Part shown: piece after piece, positions 25,636 to 35,069 of the stretch | Layout: every line of letters begins with the position of its first letter | How positions within the stretch are numbered: position 1 is the stretch's first letter | Assembly: GCA_017507125.1 (NCBI GenBank) | Contig: JAFWBQ010000133.1 | Location: forward strand, 1-36,692 | From: Lentisphaeria bacterium | GTDB taxonomy: Bacteria; Verrucomicrobiota; Lentisphaeria; Victivallales; Victivallaceae | Direction: 5' to 3' | DNA length: 36,692 bases | Made by a program: the position numbers and the translations under genes | Notes under the pieces: generated by a model | What the model saw: the letters and a program-made list of their open reading frames with translations, nothing else | Told to the model about the DNA's origin: nothing | Database searches by the model: none

Positions 25636-26184
25636 ATGTACTGCTTTCTCATAGCTTCGCTTCCTGATCTGCACCTGGATGCGCCTGCCCCCCTGACACT
25701 TGAAGAGTTCGATGATATTTGCCGTACTGAACTGACTGAAAGAGAGTGGGGTGCGTTGACAGCTTTTGACGGCACTGTCACTCCGGATTTCCGGAATGAT
25801 GCCGCTTTGACAGATTTCTACAACGCATACGGCAGATTTGAACTCTATTTGCGCAACCGGATCGCACTTAAAAGAGCCGAAAAGGCAGGCGAACAGCTTG
25901 AATTGCCGGAGCCTCCGGAGTCATTCAGCGAATTCGACTTTGCGGCAACAGCTCTTGCTGCCGCGGCAGATCCGGCAGAAAGAGAGATGATCATAGACCG
26001 GCTGCGCTGGAATTATATTGAAGAACAGCTTTTGTGCAAAGAATTCAGCCTTGATGCCATCTGTGCCTATCGTCTCAAACTTATTATTGTGAACAAATAC
26101 CGTAACCGGCTGCTGGAACCCGGACGGAAAAATTTTGATGCTGCGTTGGAGCGGCTTTCCCGGAACAACTTCCAACAGGAGTAA
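25636..26184 (+). CDS. DUF2764 V-ATPase-associated protein
   Basis: A 182-residue soluble protein, mostly helical and acidic, starting MYCFLIASLPDLHLDAPAPL. It matches DUF2764, a family known from chlamydial and spirochaetal V-ATPase operons, always between the E and A genes. From its place it is often suspected of standing in for subunit C, but that is inference. The ATG at 25636 is preferred; the frame extends further upstream into the end of the E gene. Spacing is four bases on the left and six on the right, so it is cotranscribed with the ATPase. Confidence 0.85.
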   Translation: MYCFLIASLPDLHLDAPAPLTLEEFDDICRTELTEREWGALTAFDGTVTPDFRNDAALTDFYNAYGRFELYLRNRIALKRAEKAGEQLELPEPPESFSEFDFAATALAAAADPAEREMIIDRLRWNYIEEQLLCKEFSLDAICAYRLKLIIVNKYRNRLLEPGRKNFDAALERLSRNNFQQE

Positions 26185-26190
26185 CGATTT

Positions 26191-27927
26191 ATGTCTGAAA
26201 ATATCCATTTTGAAAAAGTTATCGGCGTCAACGGAAATATGATCACCGTTGAATTTACCGCCGAAGTCATGCAGAACGAAGTGGCATACGTCCATGTGGG
26301 CGGCAGCCGTTTGAAAAGCGAAGTCATCCGTGTCCGGGGCAACCGGGCCGATTTACAGGTATTTGAAAGCACCGTCGGGCTCAAAGTGGGGGACGGTGTC
26401 GAATTCACCGGTGAACTCCTCAGCGTCGAGCTGGGTCCCGGTCTGCTGAAACGGGTCTATGACGGTCTTCAGAACCCCTTGAACCTTCTGGCAGAACACT
26501 CCGGATTCTTTCTTCAGCGCGGCGTTTATCTGCGCGCCCTTGACAAAGACGACAAATGGGAGTGGACCCCTATCGCAAAACCCGGCGATACAGTTGTCGC
26601 AGGTGATCGTCTGGGTTCCGTCCCCGAAGGGATCATCACTCACTATATCATGATCCCCTTCAGCTGGCAGGGCGAATGGAAACTTGAAAGCGTCACCCCC
26701 GCAGGTTCCTACACCATTGACGACACCATGGCTGTGGCCGTCAATGACCGGGGCGAGCGCCGGAACGTCACCATGACCCAATATCAACCGGTGAAGATCC
26801 CCATTTCCGACTACGCCGAAAAGCTGCTCCCTGAAAAGACTCTGATCACCCAGCAGCGCACCATCGACACCTTCTTCCCCGTGGCTGTGGGTGGAACATT
26901 CTGTACCCCCGGGCCTTTCGGCGCCGGCAAAACGGTGCTCCAGCACGCCTTGAGCCGTTATGCTGAGGCCGACGTAGTGATCGTCGCCGCCTGCGGCGAG
27001 CGTGCCGGTGAAGTGGTGGAAATCCTCCGTGAATACCCTGAACTTGAGGACCCCCGTACCGGACGCTCTCTCATGGACCGCTCCATCATCATCTGCAACA
27101 CAAGCTCCATGCCTGTGGCTGCCCGTGAAGCCTCAGTTTACACCGCTGTGACTCTGGCTGAATACTACCGTCAGATGGGTCTCAACACACTGCTTCTTGC
27201 CGACTCCACTTCACGCTGGGCCCAGGCGCTGCGCGAAATGTCAGGACGCCTTGAAGAGATCCCCGGTGAAGAAGCGTTCCCCGCCTACCTCGAATCTCTG
27301 ATCGCCAGTTTCTACGAGCGCGCAGGTCTGGTAAAACTCCGCTCCGGCGACACCGGTTCCGTCACCATCGGCGGTGCTGTTTCCCCTGCGGGCGGTAACT
27401 TTGAAGAGCCTGTGACCCAGGCGACATTGAAGGTGGTGGGCGCCTTCCTCGGTCTTTCCCGTGAACGCTCCGATGCCCGCCGTTATCCTGCGATCCATCC
27501 TCTGGAAAGCTGGAGCAAATATCAGAGCGTGGTCGACTCCGCCGAACTTGCCTTTGCCCGCAACATTCTGCGGAAAGGTGCTGAAGTCAACTCCATGATG
27601 AAGGTGATCGGTGAAGAAGGGACCGCTATTGAGGACTTTGTGATCTACCTCAAGAGCGAATTTCTTGACTATGTTTATCTCCAGCAGAACACCTTTGATG
27701 AGGTGGATGCCGCCAACGGCGCCGACCGCCAGCGCAACACCTTTGCTCTGGTTCAGAGCGTTCTCAGAAAAGAGTTCAGCTTCACCGACAAAGATGATGC
27801 AAGGCGCTATTTCCTTGGACTCCGTCAGCTCTGCATGGATTTGAACTATCTGCGCGAAGGATCTGAAGAGTACAAACAGCAGTACGCCGCAATCCAGCTC
27901 AAAATCAACGAATCCGGAGACAAATAA
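26191..27927 (+). CDS. atpA: V-type ATPase catalytic subunit A
   Basis: A 578-residue catalytic subunit of the V1 head. The P-loop GPFGAGKT is at residues 241-248, the form specific to V/A-type catalytic subunits, followed by [25 protein letters not shown]. The N-terminal beta barrel, the A-type insertion (about 110-200) and the later [25 protein letters not shown] region are all present. Length and order are normal. It starts six bases after the DUF2764 gene and is followed after one base by subunit B. In this organism type the enzyme may work as an H+ or Na+ pump or as a synthase; the sequence of this subunit does not decide. Confidence 0.97.
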   Translation: MSENIHFEKVIGVNGNMITVEFTAEVMQNEVAYVHVGGSRLKSEVIRVRGNRADLQVFESTVGLKVGDGVEFTGELLSVELGPGLLKRVYDGLQNPLNLLAEHSGFFLQRGVYLRALDKDDKWEWTPIAKPGDTVVAGDRLGSVPEGIITHYIMIPFSWQGEWKLESVTPAGSYTIDDTMAVAVNDRGERRNVTMTQYQPVKIPISDYAEKLLPEKTLITQQRTIDTFFPVAVGGTFCTPGPFGAGKTVLQHALSRYAEADVVIVAACGERAGEVVEILREYPELEDPRTGRSLMDRSIIICNTSSMPVAAREASVYTAVTLAEYYRQMGLNTLLLADSTSRWAQALREMSGRLEEIPGEEAFPAYLESLIASFYERAGLVKLRSGDTGSVTIGGAVSPAGGNFEEPVTQATLKVVGAFLGLSRERSDARRYPAIHPLESWSKYQSVVDSAELAFARNILRKGAEVNSMMKVIGEEGTAIEDFVIYLKSEFLDYVYLQQNTFDEVDAANGADRQRNTFALVQSVLRKEFSFTDKDDARRYFLGLRQLCMDLNYLREGSEEYKQQYAAIQLKINESGDK

Positions 27928-27928
27928 A

Positions 27929-29227
27929 ATGCGTAAAGTTTATCATAAAATCATCCATATCGCCGGTAACGTCATCACCGTCGAAGCTGACGGCGTGGGC
28001 TACAATGAACTGGCAGAAGTCACCAGCCGCAGAGGAACATCTCTCGCCCAGGTGATCCGTCTGGACAACGGCAAAGTTTCTTTGCAGGTCTTCGCCGGTG
28101 CCAGAGGTATCGGAACCAATGACCAGGTGCGCTTTCTCGGACGCACAATGGAGGTCTCAGGCTCAGAAAATCTGTTGGGCAGAGTCTTCAACGGCCGCGG
28201 ATATCCCAGAGACGGCAAGCCTGAGATCCTTTCTGACATGATCGCCATCGGCGCCCCCTCTGTGAACCCCGCCAAGCGTGTGATCCCCCGGAAGATGATC
28301 CGCACCAACATTCCCATGATCGACGTCTTCAACACCCTTGTTGAATCCCAGAAGCTCCCCATCTTCTCCATCGCCGGTGAGCCTTACAACGAACTTCTTG
28401 CCCGCATCGCACTGCAGGCTGAAGTCGATGTCATCGTTCTGGGCGGTATGGGTATCAAATATGACGATTATCTGATCTTCAAACGCACCCTTGATGAACA
28501 CGGCGCTCTTTCACGCACAGTCATGTTCATCCACACCGCAGCCGACCCCACCGTGGAGTGCCTGATGGTTCCCGATATGGCCCTGGCTGTTGCCGAAGCC
28601 TACGCTCTCAAAGGCAAACGGGTGCTGACGCTTCTGACCGATATGACCAACTTCTCGGATGCCCTCAAAGAAATCGCCATCACCATGGAACAGATCCCCG
28701 CCACCCGCGGCTATCCCGGCGACCTTTACAGTCAGCTGGCGGCACGGTATGAAAAGGCGGTCGACTTTGACGGAGCCGGATCCATCACCATTCTCGGCGT
28801 GACCACCATGCCCGGCGATGACGTGACCCATCCCGTTCCGGACAACACCGGATACATTACTGAAGGTCAGTTCTATCTGCGTAACGGACGTATTGAGCCT
28901 TTCGGTTCACTTTCCCGTCTGAAACAGCAGGTCAACGGCCGCACCCGCAGCGACCACCGCGCCATCATGGACGCCATGATCCGTCTTTATGCGGACTACA
29001 AGAGCACTGTTGAAAAACAGTCCATGGGATTTAAGATGTCCGGCTGGGACAACAAACTGCTGAAATACGGCAAACGCTTTGAATCAGAAATGATGAACCT
29101 TTCTGTCAACATCCCCCTGGAAGATGCTCTTGATTTGGGATGGAAGATCCTTGCCGATTGCTTTGAGCCCACCGAAGTCGGTATCAAAACCGATCTGATC
29201 GAACAATACTGGCCCAAGGAGGCCTGA
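27929..29227 (+). CDS. atpB: V-type ATPase regulatory subunit B
   Basis: A 432-residue non-catalytic nucleotide-binding subunit of the V1 head. Recognisable parts are the N-terminal barrel, [15 protein letters not shown], the region [20 protein letters not shown], where the A subunit has its P-loop and B does not, [20 protein letters not shown] and [17 protein letters not shown]. All are characteristic of the family, and the length is normal. GGAG lies nine bases before the ATG within the end of the A gene. Subunit D follows after five bases. Confidence 0.97.
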   Translation: MRKVYHKIIHIAGNVITVEADGVGYNELAEVTSRRGTSLAQVIRLDNGKVSLQVFAGARGIGTNDQVRFLGRTMEVSGSENLLGRVFNGRGYPRDGKPEILSDMIAIGAPSVNPAKRVIPRKMIRTNIPMIDVFNTLVESQKLPIFSIAGEPYNELLARIALQAEVDVIVLGGMGIKYDDYLIFKRTLDEHGALSRTVMFIHTAADPTVECLMVPDMALAVAEAYALKGKRVLTLLTDMTNFSDALKEIAITMEQIPATRGYPGDLYSQLAARYEKAVDFDGAGSITILGVTTMPGDDVTHPVPDNTGYITEGQFYLRNGRIEPFGSLSRLKQQVNGRTRSDHRAIMDAMIRLYADYKSTVEKQSMGFKMSGWDNKLLKYGKRFESEMMNLSVNIPLEDALDLGWKILADCFEPTEVGIKTDLIEQYWPKEA

Positions 29228-29232
29228 TCCCC

Positions 29233-29841
29233 ATGGCTGAAAAAATAAAGTTCACCAAGCAGGAGCAGAAAAAACAGCAGGATGCGCTGAAACAATTTCA
29301 GCGTTTTCTGCCCACCTTGCAGCTGAAAAAGCAGCAGCTCCAGGCAGAGGTGCGCCGCAGTTCAGATCTCCTTGAGGAAAATTTGCGGCGCCAGGAGGAA
29401 CTGCGCGGGATCCTGGCACAAAGTCTCATCTTCTTCGGTGACACGACTGCTGCCGGCGAGATCGAATCAAAGGTCAGGATCGTAAAAGTCAATTCTTCTG
29501 AGCAAAATATCGCCGGTGTCCCCATTCCGGTCTTTGAAAGTGTGGAGTTCGCCCCGGCTGCAGTGGACAGATTCGCCACAGATTGGTATTTTGATGATGC
29601 TGTTGAAGCTCTCAAACGCGCCGCAGAACTCAAAGAAGAGTACAAGATCCTCTATCGGCAGTATGAACTGCTGGCGGAGGAACTGCGTATCACCGGGCAG
29701 CGGGTCAACCTCTTTGAAAAGGTCAAGATCCCTGAATGTCAGGAAAATATCCGCAAGATCCGAATCATGTTGGGAGACCTTGAAACCAGTGCCGTTGCCC
29801 GCAGCAAGATCGCCAAAAGGAAAACGGCTGCAGCCAGCTGA
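29233..29841 (+). CDS. atpD: V-type ATPase subunit D (central shaft)
   Basis: A 202-residue rotor shaft subunit. It is almost wholly helical with two long coiled-coil arms (about 1-65 and 125-190), the normal shape of V-type D, and ends in a basic stretch (SKIAKRKTAA). GGAGG at 29219-29223 lies nine bases before the ATG. In related bacteria the membrane subunits I and K follow directly; here a LeuA-family gene follows after 16 bases instead. The symbol follows V-type usage. Confidence 0.9.
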   Translation: MAEKIKFTKQEQKKQQDALKQFQRFLPTLQLKKQQLQAEVRRSSDLLEENLRRQEELRGILAQSLIFFGDTTAAGEIESKVRIVKVNSSEQNIAGVPIPVFESVEFAPAAVDRFATDWYFDDAVEALKRAAELKEEYKILYRQYELLAEELRITGQRVNLFEKVKIPECQENIRKIRIMLGDLETSAVARSKIAKRKTAAAS

Positions 29842-29857
29842 ACCGGAGGGTGCTGCG

Positions 29858-31399
29858 ATGAAGAATCAGGAGCTTTACGTCGAAATTCTTGATACCACTT
29901 TGCGGGATGGGGAGCAGACTCCCGGCGTGTCTTTCACGCCAAAAGAAAAGCTCTCTGTCGCCAAAATGCTCCGCCGCCTGAAAGTGGATCGTATCGAGAT
30001 CGGATCGGCGCGGGTCTCTGAAGGTGAAGCCGAAGGCGTCAGAAAGATCCTGGAGTGGAGCGCCGCACACGACAATCCGGAAAAAATGGAAATTCTCGGT
30101 TTTGTTGATGGAGGCCGCTCTGTCGACTGGATCCGGAACAGCGGAGGCTCAGTCATCAATCTGCTCTGCAAAGGCTCCCGCAAACATTGCGAAGTACAAC
30201 TGAAAAAAACGCCGGAGCGTCATTTTTCCGAAATCCGCAGAGAAGTGGAAAAAGCTGTCAATGCCGGACTGAAAGTCAATTGTTATCTTGAAGACTGGTC
30301 CGGAGGTGTCTATGACTCCTTTGATTATGTCCTCAACCAGCTCAACACCCTGAAGGATCTGCCTGTTGAACGCTTCATGCTCTGCGATACTCTGGGCAGA
30401 CTCGACGTTCCCAAACTCACAACTGCCCTCAATCTGATGCGGAGCGCGTTTCCGGAACTGCGCTTTGATTTTCACGGACATAATGACTACAATCTGGCGT
30501 GTGCCAATGCCCTCGCCGCCGTTGAATGCGGCGTCAACGGGATCCACTGTACCATCAACGGCTTGGGAGAACGCGCCGGTAACCTGGATCTTGCCCAATT
30601 TGCCGCAGCCGTCCGGGATTTCACCATCCGTCCGGTGCACATTGTGGAAAAAGAACTCCACAATGCCTCCAATATGCTTCAGGCGCTTTCAGGCAAAAGG
30701 TGCGCCTGGAACGCACCGGTCATCGGCAGTGATGTTTTTACTCAAACATGCGGTGTTCACGCAGATGGAGATAAAAAGGGTGATCTTTACTGCAACAAAC
30801 TGCTCCCGGAGCGTTTTGTCCGTCAACGGGATTATGCTTTAGGGAAACTTTCCGGCAAGGCCTCTATCGACCGCACTCTGGAATTGATGGGAGAAGAGGT
30901 ACTGTCAACAGAAATGCGTGCAAAAGTGCTGAATGAAGTCATCCGTCTGGGCGACAGAAAAAAAGCGGTGACAGCAGCAGATCTCCCCTTTATCATATCA
31001 GACATCATGCGTACCCCCGAAGCAGCACGTTTGCGGATCGTTGACTTTGAAACTGTTTCACACCGGAGCCGTCTGCCCAAAGCCCATGTCATTCTGGAAC
31101 TTGACGGCGTGAGAGTCGAAGACTCTTCAAGCGGAGACGGCGGTTACGACGCCCTTATCAAAGCCATCCGCAAGTGTCTGAAAAAATATGGTCTTTCCAT
31201 GCCCAAACTGCTGGATTATCAGGTTCGTATCCCCCCCGGCGGCCGTACCGACGCTCTGGTGGAAACCACAATCACCTGGAAATGCGCCGACGGCCGTAAC
31301 GTAGTCACCACCGGAGTGGATCCTGACCAGCTGGTTGCGGCTGTGGCGGCCACAGAAAGAATTCTCAATCACATGATTCACGGAACGAACAATGGGTAA
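29858..31399 (+). CDS. 2-isopropylmalate synthase family enzyme (LeuA-like)
   Basis: A 513-residue acyl-CoA-dependent aldol-type synthase. The TIM barrel opens with LDTTLRDGEQTPGV (catalytic Arg16 and Asp17), has HGHND at 206-210 as metal ligands and NGLGERAGN at 234-242. A C-terminal domain (about 385-510) resembles the LeuA allosteric domain. This supports 2-isopropylmalate synthase for leucine synthesis, but citramalate and homocitrate synthases share all of these, so no symbol is given. The start is ATG 29858, with GGAGGG at 29845-29850; the frame runs open far upstream through subunit D, which is not coding for this protein. It overlaps holA by eight bases. No other leucine genes are in the window. 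Confidence 0.88.
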   Translation: MKNQELYVEILDTTLRDGEQTPGVSFTPKEKLSVAKMLRRLKVDRIEIGSARVSEGEAEGVRKILEWSAAHDNPEKMEILGFVDGGRSVDWIRNSGGSVINLLCKGSRKHCEVQLKKTPERHFSEIRREVEKAVNAGLKVNCYLEDWSGGVYDSFDYVLNQLNTLKDLPVERFMLCDTLGRLDVPKLTTALNLMRSAFPELRFDFHGHNDYNLACANALAAVECGVNGIHCTINGLGERAGNLDLAQFAAAVRDFTIRPVHIVEKELHNASNMLQALSGKRCAWNAPVIGSDVFTQTCGVHADGDKKGDLYCNKLLPERFVRQRDYALGKLSGKASIDRTLELMGEEVLSTEMRAKVLNEVIRLGDRKKAVTAADLPFIISDIMRTPEAARLRIVDFETVSHRSRLPKAHVILELDGVRVEDSSSGDGGYDALIKAIRKCLKKYGLSMPKLLDYQVRIPPGGRTDALVETTITWKCADGRNVVTTGVDPDQLVAAVAATERILNHMIHGTNNG

Positions 31400-32447
31400 C
31401 GTGTACATTATTTCCGGCAGTGATGATTTCAGCCGTAAAAAAAGAGCCAGGGAACTGGCACTTCAGATGGGAGCCGGTGATCCGGACGATCCCGGAGTGG
31501 AAATCATCAGCGCAGACAGCGACACGGTGAAACCGGAACAATTGGCAGTGCCTTTTGTGGAGTCTGTCCAGACGCCGCCTTTTCTCTCACCACGTAAACT
31601 GGTCTGGCTGAAAAACTTCCCGGATATGGAACTGCTTTCCAAATCAGGTCCGGGAGAAATGATCCTCACCACCCTCTGTTCCCCTCTGCCTGATGAGGTG
31701 GACATCATTGTTGACGGCCCCGGACTTGATCTGCGTAAAAGCTACGCCAAAACACTGAAAAGCTCCGGCGTTCAGATAGAGATGTTCCAGATGCCTCAAT
31801 CCGGGGATAAAAATTATGCAGAAAGCCGCAGACAGACTCTTGAAACTCTTCTGGCATCTTCCGGAAAGCATTTGGACAATCAAGCCATGCAGTATCTTCT
31901 TGAAACGGTGGGGGGAACTTCTGCAAACCTTGCCAATGAGGCGGAAAAGCTGATCCTTTACACCGGTGATGCTCCTCTTATCACTTTCGCAGACTGCGAA
32001 GCCATCACCAGCCGGACACCGGAAGCAGTAGGTTGGGAGTTCACTTCGGCAGTCACCGAAGGTCAGGCTTCACGGGCGCTGAAACTCCTTGACTTGCTCT
32101 TTACTAAAGAGAGTGACATCATCCCTCTTCTGGCATCTCTTTCAAACGAATACCAGCGTTACAGCAAGCTGATCCCCGCCATGCGTGAACTGGGGATCAC
32201 CCATGCAACGCCCCGTTCTTTTGACAACCTTCCTGCCGATGTCAAAAGCCGTTTCCCGGATAATCCGCTTCTCAAGTGCCATCCCTTCCGGGCATACAAA
32301 ATGTGTGAAGCTGCCCAAAAGCTGGGCGGACATAAGATCGCCGAAAAACTTGCGGCTATCCGGAATGCCAGCTGTGCGGCAGTTTCAGGCAGCGGCGATG
32401 CGCGTATCTTGATCGAACAGCTGATTTTGAAGCTGTGCCGGAACTGA
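31392..32447 (+). CDS. holA: DNA polymerase III delta subunit
   Basis: A 351-residue clamp-loader subunit of the AAA+ fold that opens the sliding clamp. The N-terminus VYIISGSDDFSRKKRARELA matches the family opening (a short strand, Gly, acidic pair, helix), and the middle has LVWLKNFPDME and the helical lid region NEAEKLILYTG. The C-terminal collar domain includes LLDLLFTKESDIIPLLASLS. There is no working P-loop, as expected for delta. The length is normal. It is translationally coupled to the LeuA-like gene by an eight-base overlap. Confidence 0.9.
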   Translation: MGNVYIISGSDDFSRKKRARELALQMGAGDPDDPGVEIISADSDTVKPEQLAVPFVESVQTPPFLSPRKLVWLKNFPDMELLSKSGPGEMILTTLCSPLPDEVDIIVDGPGLDLRKSYAKTLKSSGVQIEMFQMPQSGDKNYAESRRQTLETLLASSGKHLDNQAMQYLLETVGGTSANLANEAEKLILYTGDAPLITFADCEAITSRTPEAVGWEFTSAVTEGQASRALKLLDLLFTKESDIIPLLASLSNEYQRYSKLIPAMRELGITHATPRSFDNLPADVKSRFPDNPLLKCHPFRAYKMCEAAQKLGGHKIAEKLAAIRNASCAAVSGSGDARILIEQLILKLCRN

Positions 32448-32499
32448 AAGTAATGTTGAAATGGCTCTTTCTTTGGCATCACTTCTCTCAGGAGAAAAT

Positions 32500-34029
32500 A
32501 TGTTTCAACTTTCAGGCGATGTGAAGTTTTTTCTCTGCATCGGCATTGCTGCTTATATCCTTGTTATGCTGCTGATCGGTTTTCTGGCAAGCCGCCGGAT
32601 ATCTTCTCCTGAAGATTATCTGGTGGCGGGACGCCGGCTCCCCTTGTGGATGGCGACAGCCACGCTCCTTGCCACCTGGTTCGGCGCCGGTTCCAGCATG
32701 GGAGTCGCCGCCATGACCTATTCCAGTGGTATAAAGGGGATCCTTGCCGACCCCTTCGGCGCCTCACTCTGCCTGCTTCTGGCGGGAGTTTTCATTGTGG
32801 GGATCTTACGGAAACTGAAGTGTCTCACCGTTACGGACATCATTTCCCGTCAATACGGCAGGGGAGCGGGCATTTTTGCGTCTCTCTGGATGATGCCCGT
32901 CTACATCGGCTGGCTCGGTTCTCAGATGCTGGGTATCGGTACCATCATCCATTTGCTCACCGGCACTGAGATCTGGATCGGTACTCTTGCAGGAGCCGCC
33001 ATCATCCTTTTCTATACCTACGCGGGGGGCATGTGGGCAGTCACCCTGACCGATATCATTCAAGTGACTCTCATTATCACAGGGCTTATCATACTCCTTC
33101 CCGGGGTCATCGGTGAAGCCGGGGGATTTGAACACTTATACAATTCCCTGCATGCGGCAGATTTGAGTTTTCTCCCTGTTCCGGAATCCGGCAAAAGCCT
33201 CACCGTCAATGACATCACCTACTGCATCGGCAGCTGGATCGTCATGGGACTCGGCTGCATGGTGGGGCAGGATCTGATTCAGCGTTCCCTTGCCGCAAAG
33301 GATGAAAAAGTTGCCATTTCAAGTTCAGTGATCTCAGCTTTTCTCTATTTCTGTATCGCCATGATCCCGGTGGTCGTGGGCTTTGCCGCCCGGATCGTTC
33401 TGCCCAAGTACGGTATCACAGCTGACAATCTGGCTGGAAATCCGGAAAATCAGGTTCTCCCCCGCATGGCTCTGATCGTTCTGGGAAAACTGCATCCGAT
33501 GATCCTGATCCTCTTCTTCTCGGCTCTGCTGTCAGCTATCATGAGTTCAGCCGACAGCAGTCTTCTTGCCGGGTCATCTCTTTTCTGCAACAATGTACTG
33601 AAGCCTTTTCTGCCTGAGATATCAGAGAAAAAATTTCTGCTTCTCACCCGTCTGAGCGCAGTGGTTCTCATTGCGATAAGTCTTTTCTTTGCTTTCAGTG
33701 TGCAAAACATCTATCTGTTGATGAAAAACTCCTGGGTGACGCAGTTGGTGGTGGTTTTCACTCCGGTCATTACGGCCATCTATTTACCCAAAGCCTCTCC
33801 CAATGCCGCCTGGGCCTCCATGATCGTTTCGTTGGCCGTATGGCTTGGATACTGTGCCGTTGCCTGTATCGGTGCAGAAGGCACTTTTGCAGAAATCATG
33901 AGCAACTTCGACCGTCCTGTCACTTGCGGTGCCGTGTACGGATTTACAGCGGGCCTGCTGGCTTTCGGATGCTGCTATCTGGGTGAAAGACTTTCAGATA
34001 AATTCAACGGCAAAAGGGATGAAAAATGA
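32500..34029 (+). CDS. Sodium:solute symporter family protein
   Basis: A 509-residue membrane transporter of the SSS family (LeuT fold), about 13 membrane segments. N-terminal DYLVAGRRLPLWMATATLLATWFGAGS is a family mark, with later regions YAGGMWAVTLTDIIQVTLII and FFSALLSAIMSSADSSLLAGSS, the latter being the conserved Na2-site segment with adjacent Ser. It probably takes up a solute with Na+; the substrate is not determined. The start is set at ATG 32500 because AGGAG at 32490-32494 lies five bases upstream; a frame start at 32461 lacks this. It overlaps tsaC by four bases (ATGA). Confidence 0.9.
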   Translation: MFQLSGDVKFFLCIGIAAYILVMLLIGFLASRRISSPEDYLVAGRRLPLWMATATLLATWFGAGSSMGVAAMTYSSGIKGILADPFGASLCLLLAGVFIVGILRKLKCLTVTDIISRQYGRGAGIFASLWMMPVYIGWLGSQMLGIGTIIHLLTGTEIWIGTLAGAAIILFYTYAGGMWAVTLTDIIQVTLIITGLIILLPGVIGEAGGFEHLYNSLHAADLSFLPVPESGKSLTVNDITYCIGSWIVMGLGCMVGQDLIQRSLAAKDEKVAISSSVISAFLYFCIAMIPVVVGFAARIVLPKYGITADNLAGNPENQVLPRMALIVLGKLHPMILILFFSALLSAIMSSADSSLLAGSSLFCNNVLKPFLPEISEKKFLLLTRLSAVVLIAISLFFAFSVQNIYLLMKNSWVTQLVVVFTPVITAIYLPKASPNAAWASMIVSLAVWLGYCAVACIGAEGTFAEIMSNFDRPVTCGAVYGFTAGLLAFGCCYLGERLSDKFNGKRDEK

Positions 34030-34616
34030 CAACACCTATCACACTCTCATGCGATGATATAAAGGAAAGCGCCGCACGCTGTGCAGAGATATTGCGCGCC
34101 CCCGGAGCTGTGGCTCTGGTTCCCACAGAAACGGTCTACGGTCTCGTGGCGCGTGTGGAAGACAAGGCAGCTTACAATAAGATCTTTGAACTCAAACAGC
34201 GCAGTGCAGCAAAAGTTCTCGGATGGTTTGTCAGCGACTGGCGCACACTTTCTGATTACGGCGTCACTCTTTCCGGACTTCCGGAACAGTTGGCGGAGAA
34301 ATATTGTCCGGGCCCTGTCACCATCATCGCCCCTGCCCGGAACGGAACGACTCTGGGGTTCCGTTCTCCCGATCACCCTTTTTTGCGTGAACTGCTGAAA
34401 CTGACCGGTCCTCTTTTTCAAACCAGTGCAAATCTTTCAGGAGCCCCTGACCCCAAAGATATTGAAACCGCCCTCAAGGAACTTTCAGGAGCCCCCGCCA
34501 TTGCCGTGGATGGGGGCAGACTCCCTGATGATGCCGCAGGCTCCACTGTGGTCGACGCAACAGGTACAGAAATAAAAATCCTCCGTCAGGGAAAACTTCA
34601 AGTCACACTTCCCTGA
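34026..34616 (+). CDS. tsaC: Threonylcarbamoyl-AMP synthase (TsaC/YrdC)
   Basis: A 196-residue enzyme that makes threonylcarbamoyl-AMP from Thr, bicarbonate and ATP for the t6A37 modification of ANN-decoding tRNAs. Key parts: VPTETVYGL, the KQR motif of the active site (ELKQRSAAKVLGWFV), CPGPVTII and FQTSANLSGAPDP. The length is that of the short TsaC form without the Sua5 C-terminal domain. It is coupled to the symporter gene by ATGA and closes the long operon before a terminator. Confidence 0.95.
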   Translation: MTTPITLSCDDIKESAARCAEILRAPGAVALVPTETVYGLVARVEDKAAYNKIFELKQRSAAKVLGWFVSDWRTLSDYGVTLSGLPEQLAEKYCPGPVTIIAPARNGTTLGFRSPDHPFLRELLKLTGPLFQTSANLSGAPDPKDIETALKELSGAPAIAVDGGRLPDDAAGSTVVDATGTEIKILRQGKLQVTLP

Positions 34617-34627
34617 AAAGGGCAAAA

Positions 34628-34661
34628 AAAACCGGGAAAGCACCTCTCTTTCCCGGTTTTT
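34628..34661. terminator. Bidirectional terminator, tsaC / DUF805 gene
   Basis: Thirteen-base perfect arms AAAACCGGGAAAG (34628-34640) and CTTTCCCGGTTTT (34648-34660) with a seven-base loop. T runs follow on both strands (five on plus, about seven on minus), so it can end both converging units. Confidence 0.93.
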
Positions 34662-34677
34662 GTGATTTTACAGAAAA

Positions 34678-35031
34678 TTACTTCACAGCAGGACCGTACA
34701 TATTATCTTCTGCCTCCCCCTCAGGGATAAGCATGAAAAGAATAATCAGACTGCCGATAAGAGGAATCAGATGAAGAAGCTGGAACCAGCCGGATTTACC
34801 TCTGTCATGAAGTCTTCTGGCAGTCACACCAAGTCCGGGCAGCAGCACGGCAAGAGCGTAAATATTCTGAAGGATCAAGCCTGCCTTGGGAATAAGTCCA
34901 AGCACTGCACTGATAATGAAGTTGACCAGCACAAACTGCCAGAATTCGGCGCGCCCGGCACGTCCCTCAAAGCAGAAGTACCTGGTGGTCACGACTGTCT
35001 TGTAGTTGTCAATAAAACTCTTGGCATCCAT
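34678..35031 (-). CDS. DUF805 family small membrane protein
   Basis: A 117-residue inner-membrane protein of the DUF805 family. It opens with a soluble stretch ending in YFCFEGRAGRAEFWQF, the family signature, has about three membrane segments (roughly 30-45, 52-68 and 85-102) and the conserved ARRLHDRGKSGWFQLL. The function of the family is unknown. AGGAG lies eight bases before the ATG. It follows the beta-helix gene by 38 bases in the same direction and ends at the shared terminator. Confidence 0.92.
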   Translation of the reverse strand: MDAKSFIDNYKTVVTTRYFCFEGRAGRAEFWQFVLVNFIISAVLGLIPKAGLILQNIYALAVLLPGLGVTARRLHDRGKSGWFQLLHLIPLIGSLIILFMLIPEGEAEDNMYGPAVK

Positions 35032-35069
35032 AACTGTTTCTCCTAATTTTTATTTTTGGAACCGGAGTG

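Noticed and set aside
29516..29857. Upstream extension of the LeuA-like frame
   Set aside because: It lies inside the subunit D gene in another frame; GGAGGG before ATG 29858 and the family N-terminus fix the start there.
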